Positions 10,879-20,926 of a DNA stretch of 34,301 nt are shown here, in pieces; the first letter of the stretch is position 1, and each line of letters begins with the position of its first letter. The stretch is from Cochliopodium minus (lineage: Eukaryota; Discosea; Himatismenida; Cochliopodiidae): the NCBI GenBank assembly GCA_024220525.1, contig JAMYWO010000101.1:66474-100774 (forward strand). The letters are read 5' to 3'. Made by a program: the position numbers and the translations under genes. The notes below the pieces were generated by a model. It searched no databases. It was not told the DNA's origin and saw only the letters and a program-made list of their open reading frames with translations.

Positions 10879-10900
10879 AAAAAAAAAAAAAAAAAAAAAA
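10879..10900. promoter_or_regulatory. Uninterrupted A-tract before an ATG
   Basis: Twenty-two consecutive A bases end directly at the ATG at 10901. Shorter A-tracts of 5-12 bases sit at the same place before many starts in this window. This is the most extreme case, and it belongs to the interrupted upstream frame of the ubiquitin-like gene. Confidence 0.5.
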
Positions 10901-11325
10901 ATGGAAGAGAACAAAGATAGAACCATTCAAACTTTACAACTACAAATAAATGAACTAGAAAATGAATGAGAAAATTGGAAAAGGGAATATCTAAGCTTGA
11001 GAGGAAATTTCATGGAAGGGGACATGGAAATAAATATTCACACTTTGACGGGGAAAAAATTCAAAGTGAAAGTATCTGCATTAGATTCCACATTCCTATT
11101 AAAAGCAAAGATATCAGAAATTGAAGGTAAATATTAATTAATGAGTTTATATAAATGATTTTCAGAGAATAAATAAAAAAATCCATTTGAACAAAAGGTG
11201 TTCCTGTTGGCATGCAGAGATTAATACTTTCTGGAAAACAGTTAGAGGACAGCACTAAACTCTCTTCTTACCACATACAAAACGACTCCGTTATTACAAT
11301 GGTTTTGAGACTGAGAGGAGATTAA
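10901..11325 (+). CDS. Ubiquitin-like protein; upstream coiled-coil frame interrupted by TGA
   Basis: The ubiquitin-like part has exons 11012..11126 and 11198..11325 (phase 1) and encodes 80 residues from the ATG at 11012. It aligns along all of ubiquitin: EINIHTLTGKKFKVKVSALD, LLKAKISEIEGVPVGMQRLI, LSGKQLEDSTKLSSYHIQND and a VLRLRGD end. Ubiquitin ends in LRGG, so the Gly-Gly needed for conjugation is replaced by Gly-Asp-stop, and this is probably not a conjugated modifier. An ATG at 10901 opens the same frame with a helical, coiled-coil-like stretch (RTIQTLQLQINELENE). A TGA at 10967-10969 then interrupts it, after which ENWKREYLSLRGNF runs straight into the domain. Either translation starts at 11012, or a longer gene has acquired a nonsense codon. 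Confidence 0.75.
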
Positions 11326-11679
11326 CTTGTTCAAATTACTTTGTTTAAAAATAAAATGTTTTTATTATAGTTTGTTTTTAAATTTGAAAAAGAAAGCAAG
11401 GTTTAATAGTTGGTCTGTAAAAGAAAGGTATAAGCTTTGAAAATCATAATAGCGAGATCTATAAATTCTATTTCAGTTGGAATGGTCAATTTTTTATTAG
11501 TTCAAATATAGAATGGTTTAGATCAAGAAGGTTTTTTAAAAATGTTTTAAAATTATTAAATATTTCTCTCCAAGCAAATTTATCTGAAAAAAAATAAAAA
11601 AAAAAAAAAATTTGAATCTTTTATTTGGACATAAAAGAATAAAATATAAGAGGATATATCAGATAGAAAAAAGAAATAA
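11326..11679. other. Intergenic spacer
   Basis: The 354 bases before the first RDD gene are A/T-rich but less homopolymeric than introns. I see no gene. An A-tract near 11590-11610 and AGATATATCAGATAG just before the next ATG are the only notable marks. Confidence 0.5.
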
Positions 11680-13000
11680 ATGAACAAGATATTCAAATTC
11701 AAAAAGATATCATTTGGGTTATTGGACAAGAAGGTGAAAACAACTCTCAACAAACACACCAACAAGAGATTCCTGGGCAATCTGATCAAAACACAAAATA
11801 ACAGCTCCACATTCCCAATAGCATTCGTGGTAGGTGCCTCATTTGCCACATGGATGTTGTATGATCTAGATAGCCTCTTTGATAGATCCCTCGTCCTTCC
11901 TCCTCAAACAATTATACATGAAAGAGTCTATATACAAGAGGATCCTGTAGAATTGATGAAACATAAGGTGAAGTTTGAAGAGACTCCTTTGCATACTAAG
12001 GCCTTGGCTTATTTGATCGATGCTTCTTTGATCCATCTACCTTTGCAGGGCATCTCAGCACTATTGGGTTTATTTCTTCCTTCTTGGAAGCAATTGCTTT
12101 ATAATTGCTCTTTGATCATTGGTGTGATGGGTAATCTCTTTCCACTTAAATTTATATTAATTCCAATCCTATTTTTCAAACCATATACACGCCATAAATC
12201 TTTTTTTTGATCGACATTATAATTCCTTTTGACGATATCATCAATTCTTATCTTCTATCAAATCTTTTTAATCCAAACTTTATATAATCAAAGGATGAAA
12301 TTAATTCTAATAAATTACCCTATCAATAAGCAAATATCATCCTGAATCATTCTACATTTAATCATCGCAATGAAATTTATCAAATATATATTGATTCATT
12401 GATTAATAGGAAAATAAATGATACATCAATCAACCTTTAAATTCTCCTCTAATCATATTTAATTGAAAAGAGAAAAAGTATTTTAATCCTCAACAATAAA
12501 TTAAACATAAATAATAATTAATATTAAATCAACAATAAATTAAACATATTCCTTTTTTTTTTTAGTATTTCCCGTGAGAGATTTAATCTTCAGAGATCAA
12601 AGGTCTATTGGAAAAGAAATGCAAGACTTGACCATATTTGATAAGGAAACAGGCGAGTTGGCAACCAAAGAACAAATTTTAAGAAAAACTGCTTTTTATC
12701 TACCCTTCCAATCTCTTTTATTGTTGGGACAGTTGATCCCTTCTCTTAATTACCAAATCTTTGCTATTCTTTCTGCTATTTTTAATTTATCTGATATTTT
12801 ATACTCTGTCATTTCTCCTACTCACAATTCTTTTGGAGGTAAAAAAAAAAATTTTGTTTAATTTACTAAATTATTTTATTCTCATTTTTTAAAAAAAATT
12901 TTTTGAAATTGTTTGACATTTTTTCAATTTATCTTTTAAATTTTTTTTTTTAGATGACTATGCCGGGACTATTGTATCTAAAGCTTCTTTTATTGATTAA
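11680..13000 (+). CDS. RDD-family membrane protein 1, presequence-like N terminus
   Basis: Exons 11680..12130, 12566..12838 and 12954..13000, both introns phase 1, giving 256 residues. Residues 1-40 are strongly basic (MNKIFKFKKISFGLLDKKVK), like a mitochondrial presequence. Residues 44-62 form a likely membrane span (TFPIAFVVGASFATWML). The RDD domain starts at residue ~106 with KALAYLIDASLI, continues through FRDQRSIGKEMQDLTIFDKE (the usual R-x-x-x-GK and strand), has two further hydrophobic spans, and ends in GDDYAGTIVSK, matching the conserved G-D-x-x-A-G-T/V-x-V close of RDD. RDD proteins are multi-span; their biochemical role is poorly defined and some bacterial members are linked to ion transport. 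Two paralogues lie nearby. Mitochondrial location is inferred. Confidence 0.85.
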
Positions 13001-13165
13001 AAACCATTAATTTATTTAAACATCTAAAATAAAATAAAAAAATGAAAAACATAAGCTTTTTTTACTTTGAAAATTTTGTTAGACAAAAAAGTATCTTTCA
13101 AATAAATTCAATAAAATAAAAAAATGAAAAAAAAAAATAATAAAAAATAAAAAAAAATAAAGAAT

Positions 13166-14381
13166 ATGTTAAAGATTAAAAAGATATTGGAAATGAAAAA
13201 GATGGATTCATTCATCCACAAAATCAAATCACCATTCTCCAAATCATCTTCCAAATACTCCTTCCTCATTAGCTCCTCCACCATCAAAAGAAGTAATAAT
13301 CTGATGAGATCGCTCTCCCTCACCCTCACCACTGCCACATTGGGATTTGGGGCCTTATATCTTTCTAATGATCAAATAGATATGCAGGCATCAAAACCAA
13401 TAACGATCGAACAAGATTCTTATCAAGATCACAGAGCTCCTGCCAAATCTCATAATCCATATCGTTATGATCCAACTGTAAATCAAGATGAAAAAATTAG
13501 TGATAGGATCTATTCTTCTGCAAAGGATGCGATTGTGTTTGGGGGTGTTACTTATCTCATTTCGAGATTGATAACAATAGGATTTAAAGTTGATCAAGTT
13601 TGGAAGAATATAATATTTGGATTAGGTAAAAAATAAGCAAAAACCAGTTTTATCAAATATATATTGATGATATCCTGTTTCATTGGAGTTGAATTATAAA
13701 TGTTAAAATAATATAAAGCCTTAATACTTTATAAAATCAAGATCAAATCCTATTTATTCGAATTCAAATTCCAATATCCTCCTTTTCATTTAATAGAGTT
13801 TAATCGATATATTCATTTAATCCAATATTCCTTATGATGTTAATCTCTATTATTTCTTAATTGTAATACTCATCAAACTTTAAAAGGATCAATCATTGGT
13901 ATTGGAGCTCAAATGTTGGGAGTCTCCTATAAATACATCAATATACATTACTTTGATAAATTCGCCACGATAGATTCTGGGACTCATGTTCCAAGATCCT
14001 CCACCTTGCAAAAGATAATTGATTATTCAGGATGGTGCTTCCTCAATCTCTTTGGATTGTATACAGCAGGATTTCCAAAGATTGCACTCACCATAGGTGG
14101 TACATTTGGAGTATTTAACTTGATGAATATATTTATTTTGAATTTACAAAAGAAATCACTTGGAGGTAACAAAAAGAAAAATATAATCTTTTAATCTAAA
14201 GAATTGGGATCGAATATTCGTTATTTAATACAATTGATATTCTTATTTTTAAAATTTTTTTTAAAATATAGAATTTGTTGCTGGTGTTACAGTTATTCCA
14301 ATTGAAGATATAAAGGAGATTGAAGATAAAAATATGAATGTATATTTTTTGAAATTATCAAATGGAACTCATCCACTTTAA
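13166..14381 (+). CDS. RDD-like membrane protein 2, divergent paralogue
   Basis: Exons 13166..13625, 13887..14165 and 14272..14381, both introns phase 1, giving 282 residues. The N terminus is Lys/Ser-rich without acid clusters (MLKIKKILEMKKMDSFIHKI; a second ATG is at 13202), followed by a hydrophobic span SLTLTTATLGFGALYLS near residue 60. A soluble linker leads to AKDAIVFGGVTYLISRLITI, two hydrophobic segments in exon 2, and a last exon that opens EFVAGVTVIPIED. Intron position and the A-G-V-x-V motif match the last exons of the other two RDD genes, which is why I call it a paralogue. The Arg and Asp that name RDD are largely lost (Asp to Glu before the A-G). It lies 165 bases after RDD gene 1, same strand, consistent with tandem duplication. 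Confidence 0.7.
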
Positions 14382-14531
14382 AAAATTTTGTAAAAATTGA
14401 AACAATGAGGAATTCTTTAATAAAATGTGATATTTATTTTGATTTAATGATAAAGATCATTGAATGAAATCAAGCTCCTTTTCTTTTACTTTTATTTAAT
14501 TGAGTGTATAATTTTTATAAAATATAAAAAA

Positions 14532-14762
14532 ATGAGCAGCAATTATAAACAATTTCTTTCAAGAAAAAATACTGTTGTATTCCAAAATGTTAAAACAGCA
14601 TGGCCTTTCGCTGTTGGTTTGGGTGTTATGGGTTATTTTGCATTTAGCTTCAGATGGTCTAAATTAGGACCTAGCACCACCTCTCACAGATATCTTGAGG
14701 TTATTAATGGTCCACCAAAACATCACCACCACGATGATGAAGATGATCACCATGGACACTAA
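14532..14762 (+). CDS. Small single-span protein with His/Asp-rich tail
   Basis: Single-exon gene for 76 residues starting at MSSNYKQFLSRKNT, after an A-tract. An in-frame ATG 24 codons upstream (14460) would add an unlikely Phe/Ile-rich leader. Residues ~22-40 are a membrane span (TAWPFAVGLGVMGYFAFSF) followed by RWSKLGPSTTSHRYLE. The last 14 residues are almost only His and Asp/Glu (HHHHDDEDDHHGH). Its size, basic N terminus and single span resemble small accessory subunits of mitochondrial respiratory complexes or ATP synthase, but I recognise no specific family. The tail could bind metal. The function is unknown. Confidence 0.7.
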   Translation: MSSNYKQFLSRKNTVVFQNVKTAWPFAVGLGVMGYFAFSFRWSKLGPSTTSHRYLEVINGPPKHHHHDDEDDHHGH

Positions 14763-15110
14763 ATTGTAAAAATATATAAAATATCATTATTTGAAAACAT
14801 AATTAATTGTCAAAAAGAAATAAATATTGCAAAATATTTGACATTAAATGGATAATAATTGTGATATTTTAAATATTTTTTTTTTATTCAAATTTATATC
14901 TCTAAATATATCCTCATTCATTTCTTTTCAAAAAAATAAAAACAATTTAGATTATAAAAAAAGCTCAAATGTCTCAAATGGATCAAAATGGAAGAATAAA
15001 ATCTTTTACAACAAAATAAAAAAATTTTATTTTCAAACAAAAAATATAAAAAAAATTTTTGAATTAAATAATTTTTATTTTTCCTTTCTCTTTTCAAATA
15101 TCATCGTAAT
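14763..15110. other. Convergent spacer between the 76-residue gene and PEX7
   Basis: These 348 bases separate two converging genes. A plus-strand frame of 108 codons (14848-15174) is dominated by Phe, Asn, Lys and Ile and overlaps the real last exon of PEX7, so I reject it. Nothing else is supported. Confidence 0.5.
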
Positions 15111-17036
15111 TTATTTCAACAAATTGGATCTCCATATACATACATTCTCATCCCATGAAGCAGAGGCAATTTGATCGTTGAAAAGATTGAAATCGATTCC
15201 AACAACAAATTCAGTATGATGGGAAAGTTTATCCAAGAGAGGATCATCTTGCTTGCCAAGATCCCACAACATAACGGACATATCGCTGTTTTTAATATAA
15301 AATTTTTTTATATTTTCAGTGAATAATAAAAAAAAAATTATTTTGTTTACTATGAACATGAAGCAATGATATTTTCGCTGTGAGGAGAAAATTTTAATCT
15401 TCTGATTGCATAATTATGTCCATGAAGTTCCATTACTTCTTTATCTGAAAAAATAAAAATAAAAATTAAAAAAATTATAAAATAATGGATGAATTTCACT
15501 TACTTGGCTTTCTCAAATCCCAAACTTTGATTGTTTTATCTACGGATCCTGTGGCTATCTCAAACTCGTTGTATTTGTTCCAATCACAAGTGAGGATCTC
15601 AAAGTTGTGGGCTCTGATGGTCTGCTTCGACTTTTTGGCTCTGATGTCCCACACTTTCAGTGTAAAGTCTCCACTGGCAGAAGCAAAAAGATTTTCTACG
15701 ATAGGAGACCAGACTGTACTGTTATTAAAAAATTAAGTTTTTTTTCATTTCTTTTTCGAAATTAAATTTGATTTCTTTGTTTAGAAATAAAAACTTTTTT
15801 TGTTTTTGTTTTTATTCATTATTTTTTTTATTTATTTTTTCTTTTTACAGTATATATTGACCCATGGACATATTTTTAACAATGAAAAAAAAGATCATCG
15901 ATTTATTAAAAATATGAACTCAAATATAATTATTTTTTTCAATCCAGTAAATTAGAAATCGAATTGAAATGAAAATAATAAATTCATAAGGTATTCCTTT
16001 AAAATTTAAGTTTTACAAAAGTTCAAAATTTTCTTTTTACCTATATACACAATAAGTATGTTCTTTGTAAGTTGTGACAGATTTGGCAACGTTAGGATCC
16101 CATACTTTGATGCTGTTGTCCCAAGATCCACTCACAAAAAGATCTTTCGTTATCAAATTCCAATCCACAGAGTACACCTCGTGTGTGTGCTCTTCATAAC
16201 TCATCAGTGGGTTTTTGGGGATGTTGATATCCCATAATTTAATTGTACCTTTTTTTAAAGATAATTTGAATTTAAAACTTTTTTTCATATTTTTAAAATT
16301 TTTTTTTGATTCTTTTAAATGGACATTTCCAAAATTTACAACTTTGTTTGCAGATATTAATTAACAACTGGCAAATTTGAAACAGTTGTTAAATTTTGAA
16401 CTTTTCTTCTATATTTTAAAAAGATTCTTTTTTAAAGTTTTATTTAACTTTATTAATCAATCTTTCTGCGATAGTTGAATATTTCTATAATAATTTTATT
16501 TGGGACAATTATTTATCCCATTAATTTAAAAACAATCCCTAAAATTTTCATTTATCTTAACATTGGGAATATATTTTTGATCATTATTGATCATATCATC
16601 AAATTATTGGAATTATATAATTCTTTTTTGATGTGATATGTGTTACTGTTTCAAAGCAGAAAATAATATAAAGGGAATAAAATATGAACATGAATGAAAT
16701 GATTTATTCAAAAGAGTATATGTACATATCATTTGATTATCTTCCTATCAAAATTCATTAAAAAAAAAGGATATATTTACCATCACCTATACCAGAGAGA
16801 ACATGATTTTCATTCAACTCATTCCAAGTGCAATCATAAACACCATCTTGAGTATCAAAATGGATCAATTCTTGCAAGAGACCCCTCTCGTTGATTTGGA
16901 AGATGAATTGTCTCCCATTCCCCACTATCCCAAAGTGCTGGGAACATCCAACTGCCAATTTATTTTCTTCGAAGGGAGAAAATTCGACAGAATAAGGATG
17001 GAATTGTGTATTGACTGATATCATATCCCTTTTCAT
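15111..17036 (-). CDS. PEX7: Peroxisomal targeting signal 2 receptor, PEX7
   Basis: Five exons: 17036..16781, 16248..16041, 15718..15504, 15444..15351 and 15285..15111, all junctions in frame, giving 315 residues (family usual ~315-325). WD40 repeats fill the protein: PYSVEFSPFEENKLAVG, the PEX7-typical SQHFGIVGNGR (residues 32-42), FDTQDGVYDCTWNE, GDGTIKLWDI, SGSWDNSIKVWD, SASGDFTLKVWD, ATGSVDKTIKVWDLRKP, GHNYAIRRLKFSPH, ASCSYDMSVMLWDL and ASASWDENVCIW. PEX7 binds cargo with an N-terminal PTS2 signal in the cytosol and, with a co-receptor such as PEX5L or PEX20-type proteins, delivers it to peroxisomes. This is good evidence that the organism has peroxisomes with a working PTS2 route. The start MKRDMISVNTQFHP follows an A-tract. 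Confidence 0.97.
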
Positions 17037-17273
17037 TTTTTTTTTTATTTTATTAATTTTAAGCGAAATTTTATTACTTTTTAAAAAAAACTCCATTTCT
17101 CAAAGTTTAATTCTATTAAAGAGTGAATTTTTTTGAATCATATATCTTGAAATTTTTTTATTTTTTATTGTTCTTTCCCCAATTATTATTTAATAAAAAA
17201 TAATTTTCAAAATTTAAATGAAAGCTTTAACTTTTGGTTTTCCATAGCTTATTTTCAATATTATTTTCAAAAA

Positions 17274-18352
17274 CTATTTTTCTTTTTCCTGAACTACCAC
17301 AACACCCGCCACATGATCTAAAAACAATTATTGTCAAGAATAAAATAATTTTAACATTGTTAATTTAAAAATTTTAACCTCCAATAGATCTATGTCCTTC
17401 ACTAACGAGCTGAAAAACAGAATCTAAACTAAGAAGTAGGTATGAGAGAATGGTTGTTTCAATCTATAATTAAAAAATAAAAAATTAAAATTGAGATTAA
17501 ATTATTGTATTAATAAAAAAAAACTATAATAAAAAGTTGAAAAAGTTTTTAGAAATTTTTTTAAGTTTTTTTTTTTTTAAAAAATACAGCGGTGTTAGGA
17601 ATGATGTCTCCGGTGAACAAATACAAAATGAAATATAAAATTCTTTTAGAAATCAATTGCAATACGGTCGCATCGCTTTCTGTTTTGTAGTCTACTGTCT
17701 TGAGCCTGAAATATCTTTTTCCTAGAGAGAGTTTTGATCCAATAAAAAAATCTCTGTCAAATAAAAAAATTAAATAAAAAGTAAAAAGTTAAAAATTCAA
17801 AGTAAAAAATTCGGAAAGCAAATTAAAAAAATTAAAAAAATACAAATTTAAATAAAATTTAAATAAAATTTGTTACCTAAAATTCACCAATGTCACATTT
17901 ATAAAGTAAAAGATACGATTCAGATCAACGTTGCCGATCAAAGGGTAGAAGGATGAGATGATGTATCTTATGGACTGCACGGAGAAGCTGATGAAGAGAT
18001 TGTCGATGAGGAATGACAACAATCTGGTGGCATATCCTGGATATGAATATATCACAGGCAATGATTGATTATCTTTGGTAGAAATAAGATTTTCATTATT
18101 GTCTCCTTTGATATTATTTGCATTTTGGGTTTCATTGCCTTCCATTGATGCCCCATATTTGAATTTTTCATTCATCATATACGCTCCTGCAAATCCTATC
18201 ATGCTCATCTTCACCATCTTGGTCCATCTCTGTCCCACATCTTTGGATGATGGAATTTTGGTTTTGTATTTTGCAGTATGAGATTTGAATTTGTTGAATT
18301 GATTAGGTTTTTTGGGTATCTTTGAAAAGATATTCAAATTTCGAAACTTCAT
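17274..18352 (-). CDS. RDD-family membrane protein 3, presequence-like N terminus
   Basis: Four exons: 18352..17877, 17753..17588, 17463..17379 and 17317..17274, giving 256 residues, the same length as RDD protein 1. The start MKFRNLNIFSKIPKKPNQFN is a basic presequence-like stretch; an in-frame ATG at 18409 would add 19 acid-containing residues. A hydrophobic segment lies at 46-60 (MVKMSMIGFAGAYMM), then an Asn/Asp-rich linker. The RDD domain begins at residue ~107 with YATRLLSFLIDNLFISF (the Arg and Asp that define RDD), continues with RDFFIGSKLSLGKRYFRLKT, then LQLISKRILYFILYLF, and closes with GHRSIGGDHVAGVVVVQEKE. The last intron falls at the same Gly as in the other two RDD genes. It is divergent from the hydrolase and upstream of PEX7 on the same strand. 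Confidence 0.87.
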
Positions 18353-18498
18353 ATTTTTTATATTTGAATAATCAACTGAATTTAAATTATCTTGTTGGCT
18401 TATCAACAAAAATAATTAACTTCAATACAAATTTGAGTCATTTCTAGTCAAGTTATGTTAAACCAGCATCCAGAAAGTTTTTAAAAGAAAAAAAAAAA
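18353..18498. promoter_or_regulatory. Short divergent intergenic region (RDD 3 / hydrolase)
   Basis: Only 146 bases lie between the ATG of RDD gene 3 (minus) and that of the hydrolase (plus), so both promoters must share this stretch. It has an A-tract directly before the hydrolase ATG. No specific motif is recognised. Confidence 0.4.
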
Positions 18499-20709
18499 AT
18501 GTGCCTCAAAATATTAAAGTTCATTTCTATCTTTATATTGTTGGCTGTTTCATTGCTGATTGGTTGGCATATGAAGGCCAGCAGCGATTTCGATTTGAAA
18601 ATTCCAGGAAAATTGATAAAGGTAGGATTTTATGGACAGAAGCTTCATGTCTATTGCAAAGGACCCAAAAATTCAAATTATACTGTTATTTTTTTACATG
18701 GTAAGGAATTATAATACCTGAAAGAAATATAATCAAGATTATAAAAATAAATCACCAATTATCTATCATAATGAAAATTTGTTAGTAAATATATCAAAGA
18801 ATGGATCAATATCAATCAACATATACAAATGATAATATGATCATATTCAATCAATGATCAATTTAGATACTATCATATGTTGAAATATAAAAATTGATCC
18901 AAATTATATTGCGCATATTAAATTGTTACAAAAAATTTTCAATTGAAACTTTATAATATTTTATCATTGTGTATCTTTCATTTATTTGGAATGAAATTAA
19001 TTTAAAGAATTGGAGATAGTGAAAAATTTTTTATTCTTTAAATATTTATTTTAATAAAGGTATGGGCCAGTCTTTCGCGGACTTCACAAACGTTCAGTTA
19101 AACTTGGAAAAGCAAGGAATATACAGTTGTTCATATGACAGGTAAACAAAATTATATTAACGATTTATTTTGTTTTTCAATTTTTTATTTTTTTTTTATT
19201 TTATTTTTTATTTTTTATTTTTTATTTTTTTATTTTATTTTATTCATAAAGACCAGGTTATGGATTTTCTCCTAAACCTCAAAATGAAGAAGTATTGGAT
19301 TTGAAGATGCAAATGGATTTGTTGAACCAATTGATCCACAAAGGAGGAATAATTTCTGAAAATTCCAAATTAATTCTGGTGGGGTAAAAAAGAAAAAAAA
19401 AAAATGCAAAAATTAAAATAAATTAAAATAAATTAAAATGCAATAAAAATTTAATTTTTTATTTCCAACATTTTTAAACTCTTTCAAAATTTTTTTTTTT
19501 TTTTTAAAAAAAAGGCACAGCTTGGGAGGACTTCAAGGACTTTATTATTCAAACAAATACCCACAAGATCTCCAAGGTACCTTTTTCTATTAATTTTTAA
19601 AGTATTTTTTTTTTTAAGTACACTTATTTTTATTTTTATCAGGGTTGGTCCTTATGGATCCTTCCATGCCTTCTTTTTCAAAGGAGTTGAAAGAAAAACT
19701 TGGTTCATTGGAAGTCTTTTTCAAACTTGGTATATTTTCACCTTTATTATTTTTATTTTTAATAGTAAAATAATTCAATATATTTTTTTTAATTTCTTTA
19801 ATATTTTTATTTGATTTTATTTTTTATTTGATTAAAAATTTTTTTTATTTTTTATTATTTAAGTTTGTATTAATTATTTTTATTAGTTTTTTATTTTTTT
19901 ATTTTTTATATTTTTATTTTTTATTATTAAAGTTTGTGTTAATTATTTTTTATTTTTTTGTTTTTTGTTTTTTATTTATTATTTTTTATTTATATTTTCA
20001 TTTGATTTTTTTATTAGCGGAATATTTTGGTAATTTGGGTATAATGAGACTCATGGTGAAGGATAATGGTGTAAATTTGCCATCTAAATCCCAAAACGAA
20101 AATAATCACTTTGTAGCTGAATTCTTGAAAAGAGGGCAGACTTTTGAGATGTCAAATAAAGAATACAGGGCATGGATCGAAAAGTAAAATTAAAATTAAA
20201 AAATTAAAAATAATTAACTATTAAAAATTGAATTGAATTAATTTTAAAATTTTTTTAAAATTATAGATATTTAAAGAATTAAAAAATAAATAAAATTTAA
20301 AATAAGAATTAAAAAAAAATAGAATTTAAAAAATTTTAAAATGATTAAAAATAAAAAAAGAATTAAAATAAATTTAATTTAAAAATTAATTAAAATTTAG
20401 TCATAAAAAAAAATTGGAAAATTATTTGTTTTAAATTAATTTTCTTTATTCAGTGCTTTGACTAATCTTGATGGATTAGAGAAAAATAAAAACATTAAAG
20501 TCACTTTGATCAAACCTAGCCAAGTGATCAAAAATCCAATGTTGGATGAGTACACCAACAGTTTGATTTACTCTGAAATGCAAAATTACTACAAAGAGTA
20601 TTTTTCTGGGTTTAGTGGTGCTGAGACTGTTGAGGTTGAGGCTGACCATGTTACTATGTTGATGCAAATTGACTTTTTGACTTTTCAGATTTTGAAACAT
20701 TGTGTTTAA
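18499..20709 (+). CDS. Membrane-anchored alpha/beta hydrolase
   Basis: Seven exons: 18499..18700, 19060..19141, 19252..19383, 19515..19576, 19643..19729, 20018..20183 and 20454..20709, giving 328 residues. Residues ~5-24 are an N-terminal membrane anchor (ILKFISIFILLAVSLLIGW). The fold's marks are in order: VIFLHGMGQSFADF (oxyanion-hole HG), CSYDRPGYGFSP, the nucleophile elbow VGHSLGG with Ser141, LVLMDPSM with candidate acid Asp165, and EADHVTML with catalytic His309. All three catalytic residues are present, so it should be active. Substrate cannot be read from sequence; lipid esters are a common choice for anchored members. Intron 1 (359 bases) is long and unusually complex for this window. 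Confidence 0.88.
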
Positions 20710-20926
20710 AAAATTAAAAAAAAACATTTATTTTATTTAAAAAATTTTTAATTTCAGTTAATTTTTTTATTGAAAATTTGCGCAATAAATAATTAAATAA
20801 AATTGAGAAAAGATTTGGATAGACCTGTTTGCATTTCAATAAAGCAATATATAATAAAGGATCATCATAACAAATATTTAAAAGATAATCCAAATATAAA
20901 ATAAATTTATTAATATATATTGAAGT
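20710..20926. promoter_or_regulatory. Spacer before the RAD54-like gene
   Basis: These 217 bases separate two plus-strand genes and should hold the hydrolase 3' end and the RAD54-like promoter. I see no gene or distinct motif. Confidence 0.3.

Noticed and set aside
14848-15174. 108-codon plus-strand frame
   Set aside because: Low-complexity Asn/Phe/Lys product that overlaps the real last exon of PEX7 on the other strand.
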